Assembly (NCBI GenBank): GCA_017518935.1
Contig: JAFWTK010000194.1
Coordinates: 1 to 49,858 of the forward strand
Source: Prevotella sp.
GTDB lineage: Bacteria; Bacteroidota; Bacteroidia; Bacteroidales; Bacteroidaceae
DNA: 49,858 bases
Direction: 5' to 3'
The position numbers and the translations under genes were made by a program. The notes below the pieces were generated by a model. It saw only the letters and a list, made by a program, of their open reading frames with translations. It was not told the origin of the DNA and made no database searches. This document shows positions 1 through 9,419 of this stretch, one piece after another (the stretch's first letter is position 1; each line of letters begins with the position of its first letter).

Positions 1-1374
1 CAGCAGGCATGGCTGCAGAGCATAGTTAATGTTGCCAATAACCTTGTCAAGGGTGAATTTGTTGAACTTGTCCCAGAACTTGTTCACTCTTTGCTCCATA
101 CTGCTACCATCAATCTCGAAAATCTCATTGATTTCGTCTTCAAGTTTCTCAAGTTCTTTTACTGAGATAGCACCCTCAGGATCGAAAGAGTATGAAAGTG
201 GCTGAACTGCAAGAGCAGCAATCTTTGTCTCAGAGAATGTGCTGTAATTGTTCTCACCCCAAGTAGCCTTCAGACGATATGCACTAAACATATTTCTTGT
301 ATAGAGGTCATAGACATCTTTCAGCAGTTCAACAGCACCGCGCTTTGTGTGCTTACGATTTTTGATAATATAAATAACATCATCCTTAAGATCTGTAAGA
401 TCCTGCTTTGTAAGGTCAATAGCGACATCACTCAGTTTGTTCGTAGGAATCTTGGCAGTTGCCTCATAGAAGGCATTCGCAGCACGTGTCCATCCAAAGA
501 GAAGATCCTCCTCAGAAGGCACTAGAGGACTGAGGGTAACAGGAGCCTGCTTGCCAGAAGTGCTCTCAAGAGTAAGAGTCTTTCCGCTGAAGTCAACGCT
601 TGATGGGTTAACAGTGACATAAAGTTTACCTGCGTAACCATCGAGAGTCAGGAGGTCGTCAGCAAAAGCAATATATTCACCAGAACCTACAGGGAATTCC
701 ACATCACTTGTGGCCTTTCCATAGCAAGCCATCAGCAGATTAGACTGAACGTCTACGGGAGCAGAAACGAAGCCGAATACGGGATTCTTGATAGCATCAA
801 TGTTCAGGCTGGTAACCTGAGTCTTGTAGATGGCATCAATTTTCTCCTTCAGAGCGTCAATCTGTGTCTGGATGGCAGCAACAGCAGCATCAATGTCTTC
901 CTGAGTTGCCCAAGTCTTACCCTTAAGGTCGTTAATAGCAGCCTCTAACTCTGCGATTTTGTTCCACACATTGGTATCATCATAAGGAGAGCCTGTGCCA
1001 TCTTCACCCCTTGAAGGCTTGCCAGTGTCAACACCGTCAATAAACCAATTGCCATTGTCACCAATAGTAACTACAGGAGAATGGCCGTCGACGCCTGATG
1101 CACCTGGAGCACCTTGAGAAGGTTTACCAGTGTCTATACCGTCAATAAACCAATTGCCATTGTCACCAATAGTAACTACAGGAGAATGACCTGGTGTACC
1201 TGGTTCACCCGGAATACCAGGCTTTAAATCATTAATCTGTTGCTGGAGAGTAGCAATCTTGGCATAGAGTTCTGTTTTAACATCTGAATCATTGTCCTTA
1301 CAAGAAACAAATGCACTCGAAGTAGCGAAAATCAATGCTACTAAGAGAATTCCATTAATAATTTTCTTTTTCAT
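1..1374 (-). CDS. Collagen-like surface lipoprotein, partial (cut by left edge)
   Basis: An open frame of 458 codons runs off the left edge, so the C-terminus is missing. The ATG at 1374 begins MKKKIING and a lipoprotein signal peptide with a Cys about 26 residues in (FVSCKDNDS), so the protein is probably anchored to the outer membrane. A short coiled-coil-like stretch and Gly-X-Y collagen-like triplets (GIPGEPGTPG) follow. Then come two copies of a 35-residue unit with GHSPVVTIGDNGNWFIDG, a module I know from Bacteroidetes surface proteins annotated as PL29-type N-terminal or DUF4988-like. A second helical segment lies near residues 120-160. No enzyme motif is visible in the part present. 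A cell-surface or glycan-associated role is inference; lyase activity cannot be claimed from this fragment. Confidence 0.8.
   Translation of the reverse strand, partial: MKKKIINGILLVALIFATSSAFVSCKDNDSDVKTELYAKIATLQQQINDLKPGIPGEPGTPGHSPVVTIGDNGNWFIDGIDTGKPSQGAPGASGVDGHSPVVTIGDNGNWFIDGVDTGKPSRGEDGTGSPYDDTNVWNKIAELEAAINDLKGKTWATQEDIDAAVAAIQTQIDALKEKIDAIYKTQVTSLNIDAIKNPVFGFVSAPVDVQSNLLMACYGKATSDVEFPVGSGEYIAFADDLLTLDGYAGKLYVTVNPSSVDFSGKTLTLESTSGKQAPVTLSPLVPSEEDLLFGWTRAANAFYEATAKIPTNKLSDVAIDLTKQDLTDLKDDVIYIIKNRKHTKRGAVELLKDVYDLYTRNMFSAYRLKATWGENNYSTFSETKIAALAVQPLSYSFDPEGAISVKELEKLEDEINEIFEIDGSSMEQRVNKFWDKFNKFTLDKVIGNINYALQPCLL
1013..1190 (-). repeat. Two in-frame direct repeats, 105-bp period, in the collagen-like lipoprotein
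   Basis: Segments 1013-1085 and 1118-1190 are nearly identical, differing at only a few positions. They are offset by exactly 105 bp (35 codons), so copy number can change without a frameshift. Each encodes the GHSPVVTIGDNG module and its flank, separated by collagen-like triplets. Confidence 0.9.
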
Positions 1375-1427
1375 TGAACTTAAAATTATAATTAGACATA
1401 TATATGTTGATTCTACATAATTCGTGG

Positions 1428-1435
1428 CAAAATTA
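1428..1435 (-). promoter_or_regulatory. Putative -7 promoter element of the collagen-like lipoprotein
   Basis: Read on the minus strand this is TAATTTTG, matching the Bacteroidetes -7 form TAnnTTTG, about 55 nt before the ATG at 1374. No clean TTTG -33 element lies at the expected spacing. Confidence 0.4.
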
Positions 1436-1528
1436 TGAATTTATTTCGAAACTGCCAAGAAAATTTTATGTTTTTTTAAAAAAAAAGAGGAATTTGTAAT
1501 AAAAAACCGTCATTTTGGTGCAAAATAC

Positions 1529-1561
1529 CCCCGAAATGCTACCGTTTGGCTTATTTCGGGG
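1529..1561 (-). terminator. Hairpin downstream of tRNA-Leu
   Basis: Perfect 9-bp arms at 1529-1537 and 1553-1561 (CCCCGAAAT and ATTTCGGGG) with a 15-nt loop lie 11 nt past the 3' end of the tRNA. The following tract on the minus strand (GTATTTTG) is only moderately T-rich, so terminator function is likely but not certain. Confidence 0.5.
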
Positions 1562-1571
1562 ATATATGTTG

Positions 1572-1654
1572 TGCGCCTGATAGGACTCGAACCTACACGA
1601 CCTGAGCCACCAGATCCTAAGTCTGGCGCGTCTACCAATTCCGCCACAAGCGCA
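1572..1654 (-). tRNA. tRNA-Leu (anticodon UAG)
   Basis: The minus strand gives an 83-nt class II tRNA. The acceptor pairs TGCGCTT with AGGCGCA; the anticodon stem is CCAGA/TCTGG with loop CTTAGGA, so the anticodon is UAG; there is a long variable arm, and a T-loop containing GGTTCGAGTCC. The CCA end is not encoded. UAG reads CUN leucine codons. Confidence 0.95.
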
Positions 1655-1698
1655 TTAGGATGATCTTAGGGTGACCTGGGACATCCCAGGAAACCGGG
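1655..1698 (-). repeat. 10-bp-period mini-hairpin array, copy A (tRNA-Leu leader)
   Basis: Between the tRNA-Leu promoter and the mature 5' end lie units of about 10 nt with alternating AGG and CCT/CCC. They include the palindrome CCTGGG-acat-CCCAGG (1675-1690) and AGG-gtga-CCT (1668-1677). Similar arrays occur at 44542-44576 and 47888-47933. Confidence 0.6.
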
Positions 1699-1700
1699 TG

Positions 1701-1708
1701 CAAAGGTA
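1701..1708 (-). promoter_or_regulatory. -7 promoter element of tRNA-Leu
   Basis: The minus strand reads TACCTTTG, the standard Bacteroidetes -7 element, 46 nt upstream of the mature tRNA 5' end. The leader between them carries mini-hairpin array A. Confidence 0.65.
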
Positions 1709-1719
1709 CGAAATTTTAT

Positions 1720-2751
1720 TTATTCCACCAAAAGTTTGCGGGCAAATTCTATCAATGTGTCTTTTCCGTCGGCAAAATCTGTATCATTTTGGCTGACAGG
1801 ATAGTCAGGCTCTATGCCAAATTCCGTATGCAGGCACTGGCGGTCATACATCGGACAGGCCGAAAAACGAACCGTCCAGCCGTTGGGGAGTGTGCTGGAA
1901 AATGGTAGACCTGCACCACCGCCAGTCCTGTCGCCGACGACCTTGACTTGCGGAAAGCATTTCATATATTTGATGAACTCATTGGCTGCACTGAACACGT
2001 GGCGGTTCGTCAGCACGACGACGGGCTTTTGCCATCTCATATTACTGGATGGCTCGATGTACTGCTCTTTCATCTCAGAGAAGTCATTGTGCCCTTTGCC
2101 GTTTTTGTGTTGCAGGTAGCCCACCAGCGTCTTTTCGTGACAGAACCGTGCTGCCAATTTCTCGGCATAGGTCAGATTGCCTCCTCCGTTATTGCGGATG
2201 TCTATGATCAGTCCGTTGCAAAGCATCAGATATTGGATGACTTCATCGAGGTTGCCTTCGCCAAAGCCGTTCTGGAAACTACCACAGTAGACATAGCCGA
2301 TATTGTCATCAAATATTGTATATTGGAGGCCGGAAGCAATACGATAGTCAGTACCGAGATAGATGCGTTGCAGGGTGTCGCTGAAATTGGTGGGATAGTC
2401 TTCGTACCAGGACCAGTAGCGTCCATAGTCGAAGGCTGTTGACAGGTTCACGTGACCGTCTTTCAGTTCGGCCAGCATATCAGTGAGAACCTCAAAGAGT
2501 TGTTCCCTATTGAGGTTTTCTTTCGCGCGTACATTATATTTATTATAAATTGCATTCCAATCTAATCCGTATTCGTGTTGCTTATAATCGAAGAAGCAGT
2601 AGTGCTCGTCGACAATTTTCCAAAGAGCCTCGAAGTTGCCTTGCGGGGTATTCTCATATTCGACTTCGTCGATGCACGAAGTGAAAAGTGAGAAGTGAAA
2701 AGCGAAAAGTATTCCCCACACGATATGTTTTTTGATGGTCTCGATGTTCAT
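1720..2751 (-). CDS. S41-family peptidase lipoprotein
   Basis: The protein has 343 residues from the ATG at 2751, chosen because that ATG overlaps the upstream stop as ATGA (2748-2751) and opens directly into a signal peptide. The frame extends upstream to 2880, but that would cover the DUF3316 gene with a non-signal sequence. The lipobox LFTSC places the lipid-bearing Cys at residue 26. The S41 fold shows in [11 protein letters not shown] (about 184-192) and the nucleophile region [11 protein letters not shown], with Ser254 the likely nucleophile. The Lys of the CtpA-type Ser/Lys dyad is not evident in the following [12 protein letters not shown], so it resembles tricorn-like S41 members more than classical C-terminal processing proteases. 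It is last in the topoisomerase IV A operon. Substrate unknown; periplasmic or surface proteolysis is inferred. The signal peptide is partly encoded by a (GTGAAAA)n repeat. Confidence 0.85.
   Translation of the reverse strand: MNIETIKKHIVWGILFAFHFSLFTSCIDEVEYENTPQGNFEALWKIVDEHYCFFDYKQHEYGLDWNAIYNKYNVRAKENLNREQLFEVLTDMLAELKDGHVNLSTAFDYGRYWSWYEDYPTNFSDTLQRIYLGTDYRIASGLQYTIFDDNIGYVYCGSFQNGFGEGNLDEVIQYLMLCNGLIIDIRNNGGGNLTYAEKLAARFCHEKTLVGYLQHKNGKGHNDFSEMKEQYIEPSSNMRWQKPVVVLTNRHVFSAANEFIKYMKCFPQVKVVGDRTGGGAGLPFSSTLPNGWTVRFSACPMYDRQCLHTEFGIEPDYPVSQNDTDFADGKDTLIEFARKLLVE
2681..2709 (-). repeat. (GTGAAAA)n 7-bp repeat, copy 1
   Basis: Four 7-bp units in phase (GTGAAAA, GTGAGAA, GTGAAAA, GCGAAAA; plus strand) lie inside the S41 signal-peptide coding region. 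Read on the minus strand they encode [10 protein letters not shown]. Confidence 0.8.
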
Positions 2752-3557
2752 GGGCGGTAGCGGAGGGTTTGGAATCGTTTGACAAAGCCTATCATAAAAC
2801 GATGGGCATAGATATGCGATTTGAGGTTGTTTACTTGAGCCTGCTGGTAATGGCCCAGATAGCCGATGCGGAGTGTCCATGTTCGTCCGGCATTCCAGTC
2901 AATGGACAGTTGCTGGCGCAGGTTGGGGGCACTGATGAAGGTGGTAGGTACCACATTATGGTCGTAGTTACCCTGACTGAAAATCTCGTAATAGGACTGT
3001 CCGTAGTTCGGACTGAACATGATGCCTGCGAGTGGCAGGTCCAGTTCGTACCGCAGGGCGAAATGCTTTTCCCAAAGGGTGAAGTGGTATGTAGCAATGC
3101 CTGATGGCATGAGTTGGGCAGAAAGACGGGCCTGGGCGGGATTGTTGGAGTTCACAGTGTTGTAGATGAAGCCGATATTGGCGTTGACCAAGCCGCCTGC
3201 CTGTATTCTGAGCCGTTGATCCAAGAAGTGCCAATTATAGTACTTCCCCCAGAAGAAACTGTAATCGCCTTGCAGTTCGTTGGCTTTATCACTTCTGTCG
3301 TGGGTAGAGGAGAAGTTAATCTCTTGTTGCAGGATGGTGCTCCATTGGCTGTTGGGGTTTTCGCGCTCAGTCATATTGAGGTACGAAAATCCAATCCCGG
3401 AGAATTTCTCCTGTGACAGATAGGTGTCGAGGATATTCGTACTGCCAACGCCCAGCATATTGACAGATGTCCTGATTTGCGTGGAGTCAGTAGGTTGGGC
3501 AGCAACGGTATTGCCAATGAACGATAGTATGAATAGGAGTTTGCTAGTCCTCATCAT
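2748..3557 (-). CDS. DUF3316 family protein, probably periplasmic or outer membrane
   Basis: This 269-residue protein has an N-terminal signal peptide ([20 protein letters not shown], then QPTDS). The rest is rich in aromatic residues and alternating hydrophobic strands, as in a small outer-membrane beta-barrel. I recognise the DUF3316 family of Bacteroidetes by its length, its start and features such as [13 protein letters not shown]. No function is established. Its start overlaps the end of topoisomerase IV A by 14 nt, and its stop overlaps the start of the S41 lipoprotein as ATGA, so the three genes are translationally coupled. Either of the two adjacent ATG codons (3557 or 3554) could be used. 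Confidence 0.8.
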   Translation of the reverse strand: MMRTSKLLFILSFIGNTVAAQPTDSTQIRTSVNMLGVGSTNILDTYLSQEKFSGIGFSYLNMTERENPNSQWSTILQQEINFSSTHDRSDKANELQGDYSFFWGKYYNWHFLDQRLRIQAGGLVNANIGFIYNTVNSNNPAQARLSAQLMPSGIATYHFTLWEKHFALRYELDLPLAGIMFSPNYGQSYYEIFSQGNYDHNVVPTTFISAPNLRQQLSIDWNAGRTWTLRIGYLGHYQQAQVNNLKSHIYAHRFMIGFVKRFQTLRYRP

Positions 3558-6240
3558 CGAATAGTCTAAGTTGTCCTGTCAGTTCATCGCGCACCTGATC
3601 TTCGCTCTTGCCTGCATCGGGGTCAAGATTCTCGTCCTGGTTATCCAGATCCTCCGGTTCTTCCAGATTTTCCGAATCTTCCGGGAAACGGACAGGCTCC
3701 AATTCCTCGATGCTTTCAATTTGGTAGGTGCTGATGCGCTTGCCCTTGGCCTTGAAGCCCTTGACAGCGATAAACTGCTCGGCATCAATCTCTTCGGAAC
3801 CTCTGAAATCATCGGCTCCGCCATAAGTGACCTTGATGAGCGGATAGACGACATCCGTCAATAGGACGAGTTTCGAGGCTGGATTTTCGCTGAGCCAGTT
3901 CTGTTTTTTCTTCGAGGCATCCATCAGGAAGCGTTTCAGATAGGGATAGCCTTGGTTGTCAGCATCGAAGAGCACGGCTGTCCATACCTTGTTGGCATTG
4001 TATTTCTCGATGCGCAGGATATTCTCTTCGAAATGGATATTCAGGTCGAAGGTAGTGAGATAGAAGTCGCCGTTGTCCAAAATCACCAATATCTGGTCTT
4101 CGTCGTAGAACTCACCGAGCAGTCGTCCATGTTCGTCGTAGTTCAGACGGTTCACGTCAGGATCGTACCATACCTTCCGTCCGCCGAGTGTGGAATGTCC
4201 GTGACTCTTCAGCCCGATGCGGTGTACGGGGTTCTTAGTCAACAGGTTGCCTTTCGAGGTGCGCCCTTTGATCATCACTTCTGAGAAGTCCTGTTCGATA
4301 AAGATCTTTTTCAGTTTCGGGTTCGGGTCGAGTGTCACCTTGATGACCTCCGCCTCACCATTCGGATTGGCTGTAAAGTACATCACCTTCGAGCCTGGTG
4401 TGCCTTGGGTCAGGTCGTACTCCTTGTCACGGGTTATCGAGGTCACATTGAAACGTTTCATGTAATAGAAGCCTTTCTTGCCGTCACGATAGATCACATT
4501 ATAGATGGTGCGCGAGTCGTTCTTCTTGAATACCTGCAGATGGAGCACGTTCTTGCCCACGAATACTTTTTCTGCCACACGGATCACTTTGTATTTACCG
4601 TCTTTGTAGAAGATGATGATATCGTCAATGTCAGAACAGTTACAGACGAACTCGTCCTTTTTCAGACCTGTGCCGATGAAACCATCCGTGCGGTTGATGT
4701 AGAGTTTCTGGTTGGCCTCTGCCACCTTCGTTGCCTCGATGGTGTCGAAATTGCGGATTTCTGTGAGGCGCGGATGTTCCTTGCCGTATTTGTCTTTGAG
4801 GAACTGGAACCAACTGGCTGTCACTTCCACCAGATTGGCCAGATCACGGTCGATCTCCTCAATCTCAGCCTTGATGCGTGCCATCAGTTCGTCCGCCTTT
4901 TCCTTGTTGAATTTCAGGATGCGTTGCATCTTGATTTCCAACAGTTTCAGGATGTCATCTTTCGTCACCTCACGGATGAGGGTAGGGTAGTAGGGCGTCA
5001 GACGGTCATCGATATGTTCACAGACCTTGTCGATGTTGGGAGCTTGCTCGAATTGACGGTCCTTATAGATACGCTCTTCAATGAAGATTTTTTCCAATGA
5101 CTGGAAATGGAGTTGCTCCAGGAGTTCGTTCTTTCGGATCTCTAATTCCTGGCGGATGAGGTCTATTGTACGCTCCACATTGTGGATGAGCACATCGCTG
5201 ATGGTGAGGAACTGCGGTTTTTCCTCTTTGATGACACAACAGTTGGGCGAGATATTGATTTCGCAGTCCGTAAAGGCATAAAGAGCATCGAGCGTCTTGT
5301 CACTCGATACGCCAGGCATCAAGTGTATCTGAATCTCTACCTGGGCAGAGGTCAGATCGTCCACACGCTTGGCCTTGATCTTACCCTTCTCAATAGCCTT
5401 CGTGATACTCTCGATCAGGGTGCCGACAGTCTTGGAATAGGGCAGTTCGCGGATAACGAGTGTCTTTTGGTCGAGTTTTTCAATCTTTGCACGCACCTTC
5501 AGCACACCGCCACGTTGTCCGTCGTTGTATTTCGACACGTCGATGCTGCCACCTGTCTGGAAGTCAGGATAGAGGTGGAATTCCTGTCCGTGCAGGTAAC
5601 TGATGGCCGCCTCGCAGATCTCACAGAAATTATGAGGCAAGATCTTGGAGGAAAGACCAACGGCAATGCCCTCTGCTCCCTGAGCCAATAGCAATGGATA
5701 CTTTACTGGCAGCGTGATGGGCTCTTTGTTTCGTCCGTCGTAACTGAGTTGCCACTCGGTGGTCTTGGGGTTGAACACCGTGTCGAGGGCGAACTTTGAG
5801 AGTCGGGCCTCGATATATCGGGGAGCAGCGGCCTTGTCGCCTGTCAGGATGTTACCCCAGTTTCCCTGCGTGTCTACCAGCAGGTCCTTCTGTCCCAACT
5901 GCACCAGTGCGTCGCCAATGGAAGCGTCACCGTGAGGGTGGAACTGCATCGTGTGACCCACGATGTTCGCCACCTTATTATACCTGCCGTCATCCATACG
6001 CTTCATCGAGTGCATGATACGGCGCTGCACAGGTTTGAAACCGTCCTCGATATTCGGTACGGCACGCTCTAAGATTACGTACGAGGCGTAATCCAGAAAC
6101 CAGTTCTGGTACATCCCTGATAGGTGATGCACGGCTGCCGCATCAAAGCGGTTCACGGGCTTATAGTCGGAATGGCCCTCCGTGCCTGCTTCCGACTCCT
6201 GCTGTTCCAAAATCTCGTCGTCTCTTATTTCGTCGTCCAT
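3544..6240 (-). CDS. parC: DNA topoisomerase IV subunit A (ParC/GyrA-like)
   Basis: The 898-residue protein cuts and rejoins DNA as the A subunit of a type IIA topoisomerase; with ParE (not in this window) it would unlink daughter chromosomes. The breakage-reunion core starts near residue 40. The quinolone-determining segment is [13 protein letters not shown] (101-113), and the catalytic tyrosine is Tyr142 in APRYIEARL. The second half carries beta-pinwheel-like repeats (for example [16 protein letters not shown]). The last 50 residues or so are strongly acidic. A full gyrA would differ in C-terminal length and GyrA-box; this protein matches the second GyrA-like paralogue usual in Bacteroidetes. 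It is first in an operon with DUF3316 and the S41 lipoprotein, transcribed divergently from alaS. Confidence 0.92.
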   Translation of the reverse strand: MDDEIRDDEILEQQESEAGTEGHSDYKPVNRFDAAAVHHLSGMYQNWFLDYASYVILERAVPNIEDGFKPVQRRIMHSMKRMDDGRYNKVANIVGHTMQFHPHGDASIGDALVQLGQKDLLVDTQGNWGNILTGDKAAAPRYIEARLSKFALDTVFNPKTTEWQLSYDGRNKEPITLPVKYPLLLAQGAEGIAVGLSSKILPHNFCEICEAAISYLHGQEFHLYPDFQTGGSIDVSKYNDGQRGGVLKVRAKIEKLDQKTLVIRELPYSKTVGTLIESITKAIEKGKIKAKRVDDLTSAQVEIQIHLMPGVSSDKTLDALYAFTDCEINISPNCCVIKEEKPQFLTISDVLIHNVERTIDLIRQELEIRKNELLEQLHFQSLEKIFIEERIYKDRQFEQAPNIDKVCEHIDDRLTPYYPTLIREVTKDDILKLLEIKMQRILKFNKEKADELMARIKAEIEEIDRDLANLVEVTASWFQFLKDKYGKEHPRLTEIRNFDTIEATKVAEANQKLYINRTDGFIGTGLKKDEFVCNCSDIDDIIIFYKDGKYKVIRVAEKVFVGKNVLHLQVFKKNDSRTIYNVIYRDGKKGFYYMKRFNVTSITRDKEYDLTQGTPGSKVMYFTANPNGEAEVIKVTLDPNPKLKKIFIEQDFSEVMIKGRTSKGNLLTKNPVHRIGLKSHGHSTLGGRKVWYDPDVNRLNYDEHGRLLGEFYDEDQILVILDNGDFYLTTFDLNIHFEENILRIEKYNANKVWTAVLFDADNQGYPYLKRFLMDASKKKQNWLSENPASKLVLLTDVVYPLIKVTYGGADDFRGSEEIDAEQFIAVKGFKAKGKRISTYQIESIEELEPVRFPEDSENLEEPEDLDNQDENLDPDAGKSEDQVRDELTGQLRLFDDED

Positions 6241-6269
6241 TGTGATTATTGGTCTTTTGTTTCTGTGTG

Positions 6270-6277
6270 CAAAGATA
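6270..6277 (-). promoter_or_regulatory. -7 promoter element of the topoisomerase IV operon
   Basis: The minus strand reads TATCTTTG, matching TAnnTTTG, 30 nt upstream of the ATG at 6240. No convincing TTTG -33 element is visible. The alaS promoter lies back to back with it. Confidence 0.5.
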
Positions 6278-6317
6278 CGAAAAAAAAGCGAGAAAAAAGA
6301 GAAAATTGGGATTTATT

Positions 6318-6349
6318 TTTGGCTGTATCATAGAAAATGATTACCTTTG
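6318..6349 (+). promoter_or_regulatory. alaS promoter (-33 TTTG, -7 TACCTTTG)
   Basis: TTTG at 6318-6321 and TACCTTTG at 6342-6349 are separated by 20 nt, close to the ideal Bacteroidetes housekeeping promoter. The start codon follows 29 nt later. Confidence 0.75.
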
Positions 6350-6378
6350 CGCTTTGAAAAGTAACAATAAAATAAAAA

Positions 6379-9039
6379 ATGACAGCAAACGAGATCCGCG
6401 ACTCATTCAAGAAGTTCTTTGAGTCGAAACAGCACGCTATCGTGCCCTCAGCCCCGATGGTTATCAAGGATGACCCCACACTGATGTTTACCAACGCTGG
6501 GATGAACCAGTGGAAGGATATTATATTAGGAACGCGCGACCCGGAGCCGCGCCGCCGTGCCGATACTCAGAAGTGCCTCCGCGTGAGTGGTAAGCACAAC
6601 GACTTGGAAGAGGTGGGTCATGACACCTATCACCACACAATGTTCGAGATGCTCGGCAATTGGAGTTTTGGCGACTATTTCAAGGAGGGCGCCATTGATA
6701 TGGCGTGGGAATATCTTGTTGATGTACTGAAGTTGAATCCAGCAGATTTATATGTGACCGTCTTCGAGGGTTCACCCGAGGAAAACATTCCTCGCGACGA
6801 TGAGGCTGCCAAGTATTGGGCCAAGCATGTGCCTGAGGATCATATCATCAATGGCAACAAGCACGATAACTTCTGGGAGATGGGCGATACGGGCCCTTGT
6901 GGTCCCTGTTCTGAGATCCATGTGGACTCTCGTACCCCTGAACAGCGTGCAGCCAGCGGAAAGAGTGGTCGTGAACTGGTGAATCAGGACGATCCTCAGG
7001 TGATTGAGATCTGGAACCTCGTGTTTATGCAGTTCAATCGCAAGGCAGACGGTTCTCTTGAAAAACTGTCGATGAATGTGATTGATACGGGTATGGGCTT
7101 TGAGCGCCTTGTTCGTATGTTGCAGGGCAAGCACTCGAACTATGATACGGATATCTTCCAGCCGATCATTAAAGCCGAGGAACAGTTGACGGGGTTGAAA
7201 TATGTTACTTTCGAGGAAGAGGAAAAGACTCCTATTACAAAGGGGCAAGATGATGTCAATGTGGCTATGCGTGTCTGTGCCGACCATCTGAGAGCCGTGA
7301 GTTTCTCGATTGCTGACGGACAGTTGCCTTCGAATGCGAAGGCTGGCTATGTGATTCGTCGTATTCTGCGCCGTGCTGTACGTTATGCCTATACTTTCCT
7401 TGGACAAAAGGATGGTTCCTTGCATAAACTCGTGCCTACGCTTGTGGCAGAGATGGGTGACGCCTTCCCAGAGTTGAAAGCCCAGCAGCAACTGATTACG
7501 AAGGTGATTAAGGAAGAGGAAGAGTCGTTCCTGCGTACGCTTGATAAGGGTATCGGTATGCTCAGTGATGCGATGGATCAGTTGAAAGCCGAGGGTAAGA
7601 AAGAACTCGACGGTGTGCAGGCTTTCCGCCTCTTTGACACCTATGGATTCCCCCTCGACCTCACAGAACTGATTTGTCGTGAGAATGGCTTTACCGTCAA
7701 CGAGGAGCAGTTTAATGTGGAGATGCAGAAGCAGAAAGAGCGTGCCCGCAATGCTGCTGCCGTCGAGAACTCCGATTGGACGGAACTTGCCGCAGGTGAA
7801 CAGCAGTTCGTTGGCTATGACTATACCGAATATGAGTGTCATATCCTCCGCTACCGCAAGGTGACGCAGAAAAAGAATGAGTTCTATGAGGTGGTGCTCG
7901 ATTACACCCCGTTCTATGGTGAGATGGGTGGTCAGGTCGGCGACTGTGGCGTACTCGTCAACGAGGCTGAGACCATTGAGATTATCGACTCCAAACGCGA
8001 GAACAACCAGACAGTTCATATCGTGAAACAGTTGCCGAAGGATCCCACGGCCCAGTTCATGGCCTGTGTGGATATTGACAAGCGTGATGCTTCTGCCGCC
8101 AACCATACTGCTACCCACCTGCTCGACTATGCCTTGAAGCAGGTCTTGGGCGATCATGTGGAACAGAAGGGTTCGTTTGTGTCTTCTGATACTCTGCGCT
8201 TTGACTTCTCCCATTTCGAGAAAGTGAGCGATGAGCAGATTCGCGAGGTAGAGCGTATGGTGAACGATATGATCCGTCAGGATATTCCACTCGATGAGCA
8301 TCGTGACGTGCCTTTCGAGGAAGCCAAGAAACTTGGTGCTATCGCTCTCTTTGGCGAGAAGTACGGCGATAAGGTACGTGTGGTGCGCTTCGGTCCTTCG
8401 TGCGAGTTCTGTGGCGGTATTCATGCTTCCTCAACAGGTCGTATCGGTTTCTTCAAGATCCTTGCTGAAAGCAGTGTGGCTGCAGGTATCCGTCGTATTG
8501 AGGCCACCACTGGTCGTGACTGCGAGGAACGCCTTTATCAGATGGAGGATGTCTTGAAGAATATCAAGTCGTTCTTTAATAATGCCAAGGACTTGCAGGG
8601 TGTGATAAAGAAGTATATTGAGGAGCACGATTCGATGAAGAAGGAGATTGAAGGTTTCCAGGCTCAGGCCGTAGAGCGTGCTGCCCAGCATTTGGTAGAG
8701 AAGGCTCGTGACGTGAATGGTGTCAAGGTTGTCGCCACGGTGTTGCCTATGGCTCCTGCAGTTGCCAAGGATCTGGCTTTCAAGGTACGTGCTGCTGTTG
8801 AGGGTTCATTGCTTTGTGTCATTGGCTCTCACGACAACAATAAGCCCCAACTCTCTATTATGTTGAGCGACGATATGGTTTCCGATCATGGCTTGAATGC
8901 TGGACAGATGGTGCGCGAGGCCGCCAAACTCATCCAGGGTGGCGGAGGCGGACAGCCTCATTTCGCTCAGGCAGGCGGTAAAAGTGTGGACGGTCTTTCT
9001 GCTGCCATCGATAAGGTCATAGAATTGGCAAATTTATAA
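6379..9039 (+). CDS. alaS: Alanyl-tRNA synthetase
   Basis: This 886-residue cytoplasmic enzyme charges tRNA-Ala. The class II catalytic domain is N-terminal ([15 protein letters not shown], then [13 protein letters not shown]). The editing domain carries the zinc/editing HxxxH signature HTATH and the later [10 protein letters not shown]. The C-terminal DHHA1 region holds a helical segment and [14 protein letters not shown]. The length is normal for the family. The ATG at 6379 follows a good promoter and the first residues align with the family start. A MerR-type regulator follows after 16 nt and is probably co-transcribed. Confidence 0.97.
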   Translation: MTANEIRDSFKKFFESKQHAIVPSAPMVIKDDPTLMFTNAGMNQWKDIILGTRDPEPRRRADTQKCLRVSGKHNDLEEVGHDTYHHTMFEMLGNWSFGDYFKEGAIDMAWEYLVDVLKLNPADLYVTVFEGSPEENIPRDDEAAKYWAKHVPEDHIINGNKHDNFWEMGDTGPCGPCSEIHVDSRTPEQRAASGKSGRELVNQDDPQVIEIWNLVFMQFNRKADGSLEKLSMNVIDTGMGFERLVRMLQGKHSNYDTDIFQPIIKAEEQLTGLKYVTFEEEEKTPITKGQDDVNVAMRVCADHLRAVSFSIADGQLPSNAKAGYVIRRILRRAVRYAYTFLGQKDGSLHKLVPTLVAEMGDAFPELKAQQQLITKVIKEEEESFLRTLDKGIGMLSDAMDQLKAEGKKELDGVQAFRLFDTYGFPLDLTELICRENGFTVNEEQFNVEMQKQKERARNAAAVENSDWTELAAGEQQFVGYDYTEYECHILRYRKVTQKKNEFYEVVLDYTPFYGEMGGQVGDCGVLVNEAETIEIIDSKRENNQTVHIVKQLPKDPTAQFMACVDIDKRDASAANHTATHLLDYALKQVLGDHVEQKGSFVSSDTLRFDFSHFEKVSDEQIREVERMVNDMIRQDIPLDEHRDVPFEEAKKLGAIALFGEKYGDKVRVVRFGPSCEFCGGIHASSTGRIGFFKILAESSVAAGIRRIEATTGRDCEERLYQMEDVLKNIKSFFNNAKDLQGVIKKYIEEHDSMKKEIEGFQAQAVERAAQHLVEKARDVNGVKVVATVLPMAPAVAKDLAFKVRAAVEGSLLCVIGSHDNNKPQLSIMLSDDMVSDHGLNAGQMVREAAKLIQGGGGGQPHFAQAGGKSVDGLSAAIDKVIELANL

Positions 9040-9055
9040 TAAAAAGGATACGAAT

Positions 9056-9406
9056 ATGGCACTGAATCTGAACAAGAACCTCAAATTGTATTACAACATC
9101 AGCGAAGTCGCAAAGATGTTTGGATTGAATGAGAGTACGCTTCGTTATTGGGAGCAGGAATTTCCGTACCTGAAACCGAAGACGAGCGGTCCAGCCAAGA
9201 TCCGTCAGTATCAGGAAAAGGATATTGAGCAGATTCGTGTGATTCACAATCTTGTCAAGGTGCGTGGCTTCAAACTCGCCGCTGCTAAAAAGATTCTGAG
9301 TCAGAACCGAAAGGGTGCCGACAAGAAGACCGATGTGCTTGAAACGCTCATCGGTGTCCGTACCGAACTACAAGCCTTGAAGAAGCAACTCGATTATTTG
9401 CAGTAA
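9056..9406 (+). CDS. MerR-family transcriptional regulator
   Basis: This is a 116-residue DNA-binding protein. The winged-helix MerR domain lies at about residues 15-85: YYNISEVAKMFGLNESTLRYW is the HTH, followed by the wing around KTSGPAKIRQYQEKD. The short remainder (QALKKQLDYLQ) looks like a dimerising coiled coil. There is no effector domain and no cysteine pattern, so no metal or redox sensing can be inferred. It lies 16 nt after alaS and meets rel tail to tail. Its target is unknown. Confidence 0.88.
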   Translation: MALNLNKNLKLYYNISEVAKMFGLNESTLRYWEQEFPYLKPKTSGPAKIRQYQEKDIEQIRVIHNLVKVRGFKLAAAKKILSQNRKGADKKTDVLETLIGVRTELQALKKQLDYLQ

Positions 9407-9419
9407 TGATTAAATAATC
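9392..9419. terminator. AT-rich inverted repeat across the convergent merR/rel stops
   Basis: Perfect 8-bp arms GATTATTT (9392-9399) and AAATAATC (9412-9419) surround a 12-nt loop that includes the merR stop and part of the rel stop (9410-9412). The genes are only 3 nt apart, so any shared terminator must be built from coding sequence. Weak on GC content. Confidence 0.35.

Noticed and set aside
1013..1190. Possible CRISPR-like direct repeat
   Set aside because: There are only two copies at a codon-multiple period inside a coding frame, so it is a protein repeat.
2443..2458. GGTTCACGTGACC as a parS-like site
   Set aside because: Only the CACGTG core and a few flanking bases fit the ParB-site palindrome; it lies in S41 coding sequence, 11 kb from parB.
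2752..2880. Longer start for the S41 lipoprotein (to 2880)
   Set aside because: It would put 43 extra residues with no signal-peptide character before the real signal peptide and overlap the DUF3316 gene; the ATGA overlap at 2748-2751 is the natural start.
6772..8424. 550-codon open frame antisense to alaS
   Set aside because: alaS is certain on the plus strand by its motifs. The antisense frame has no recognisable domain and arises from the codon bias of alaS.
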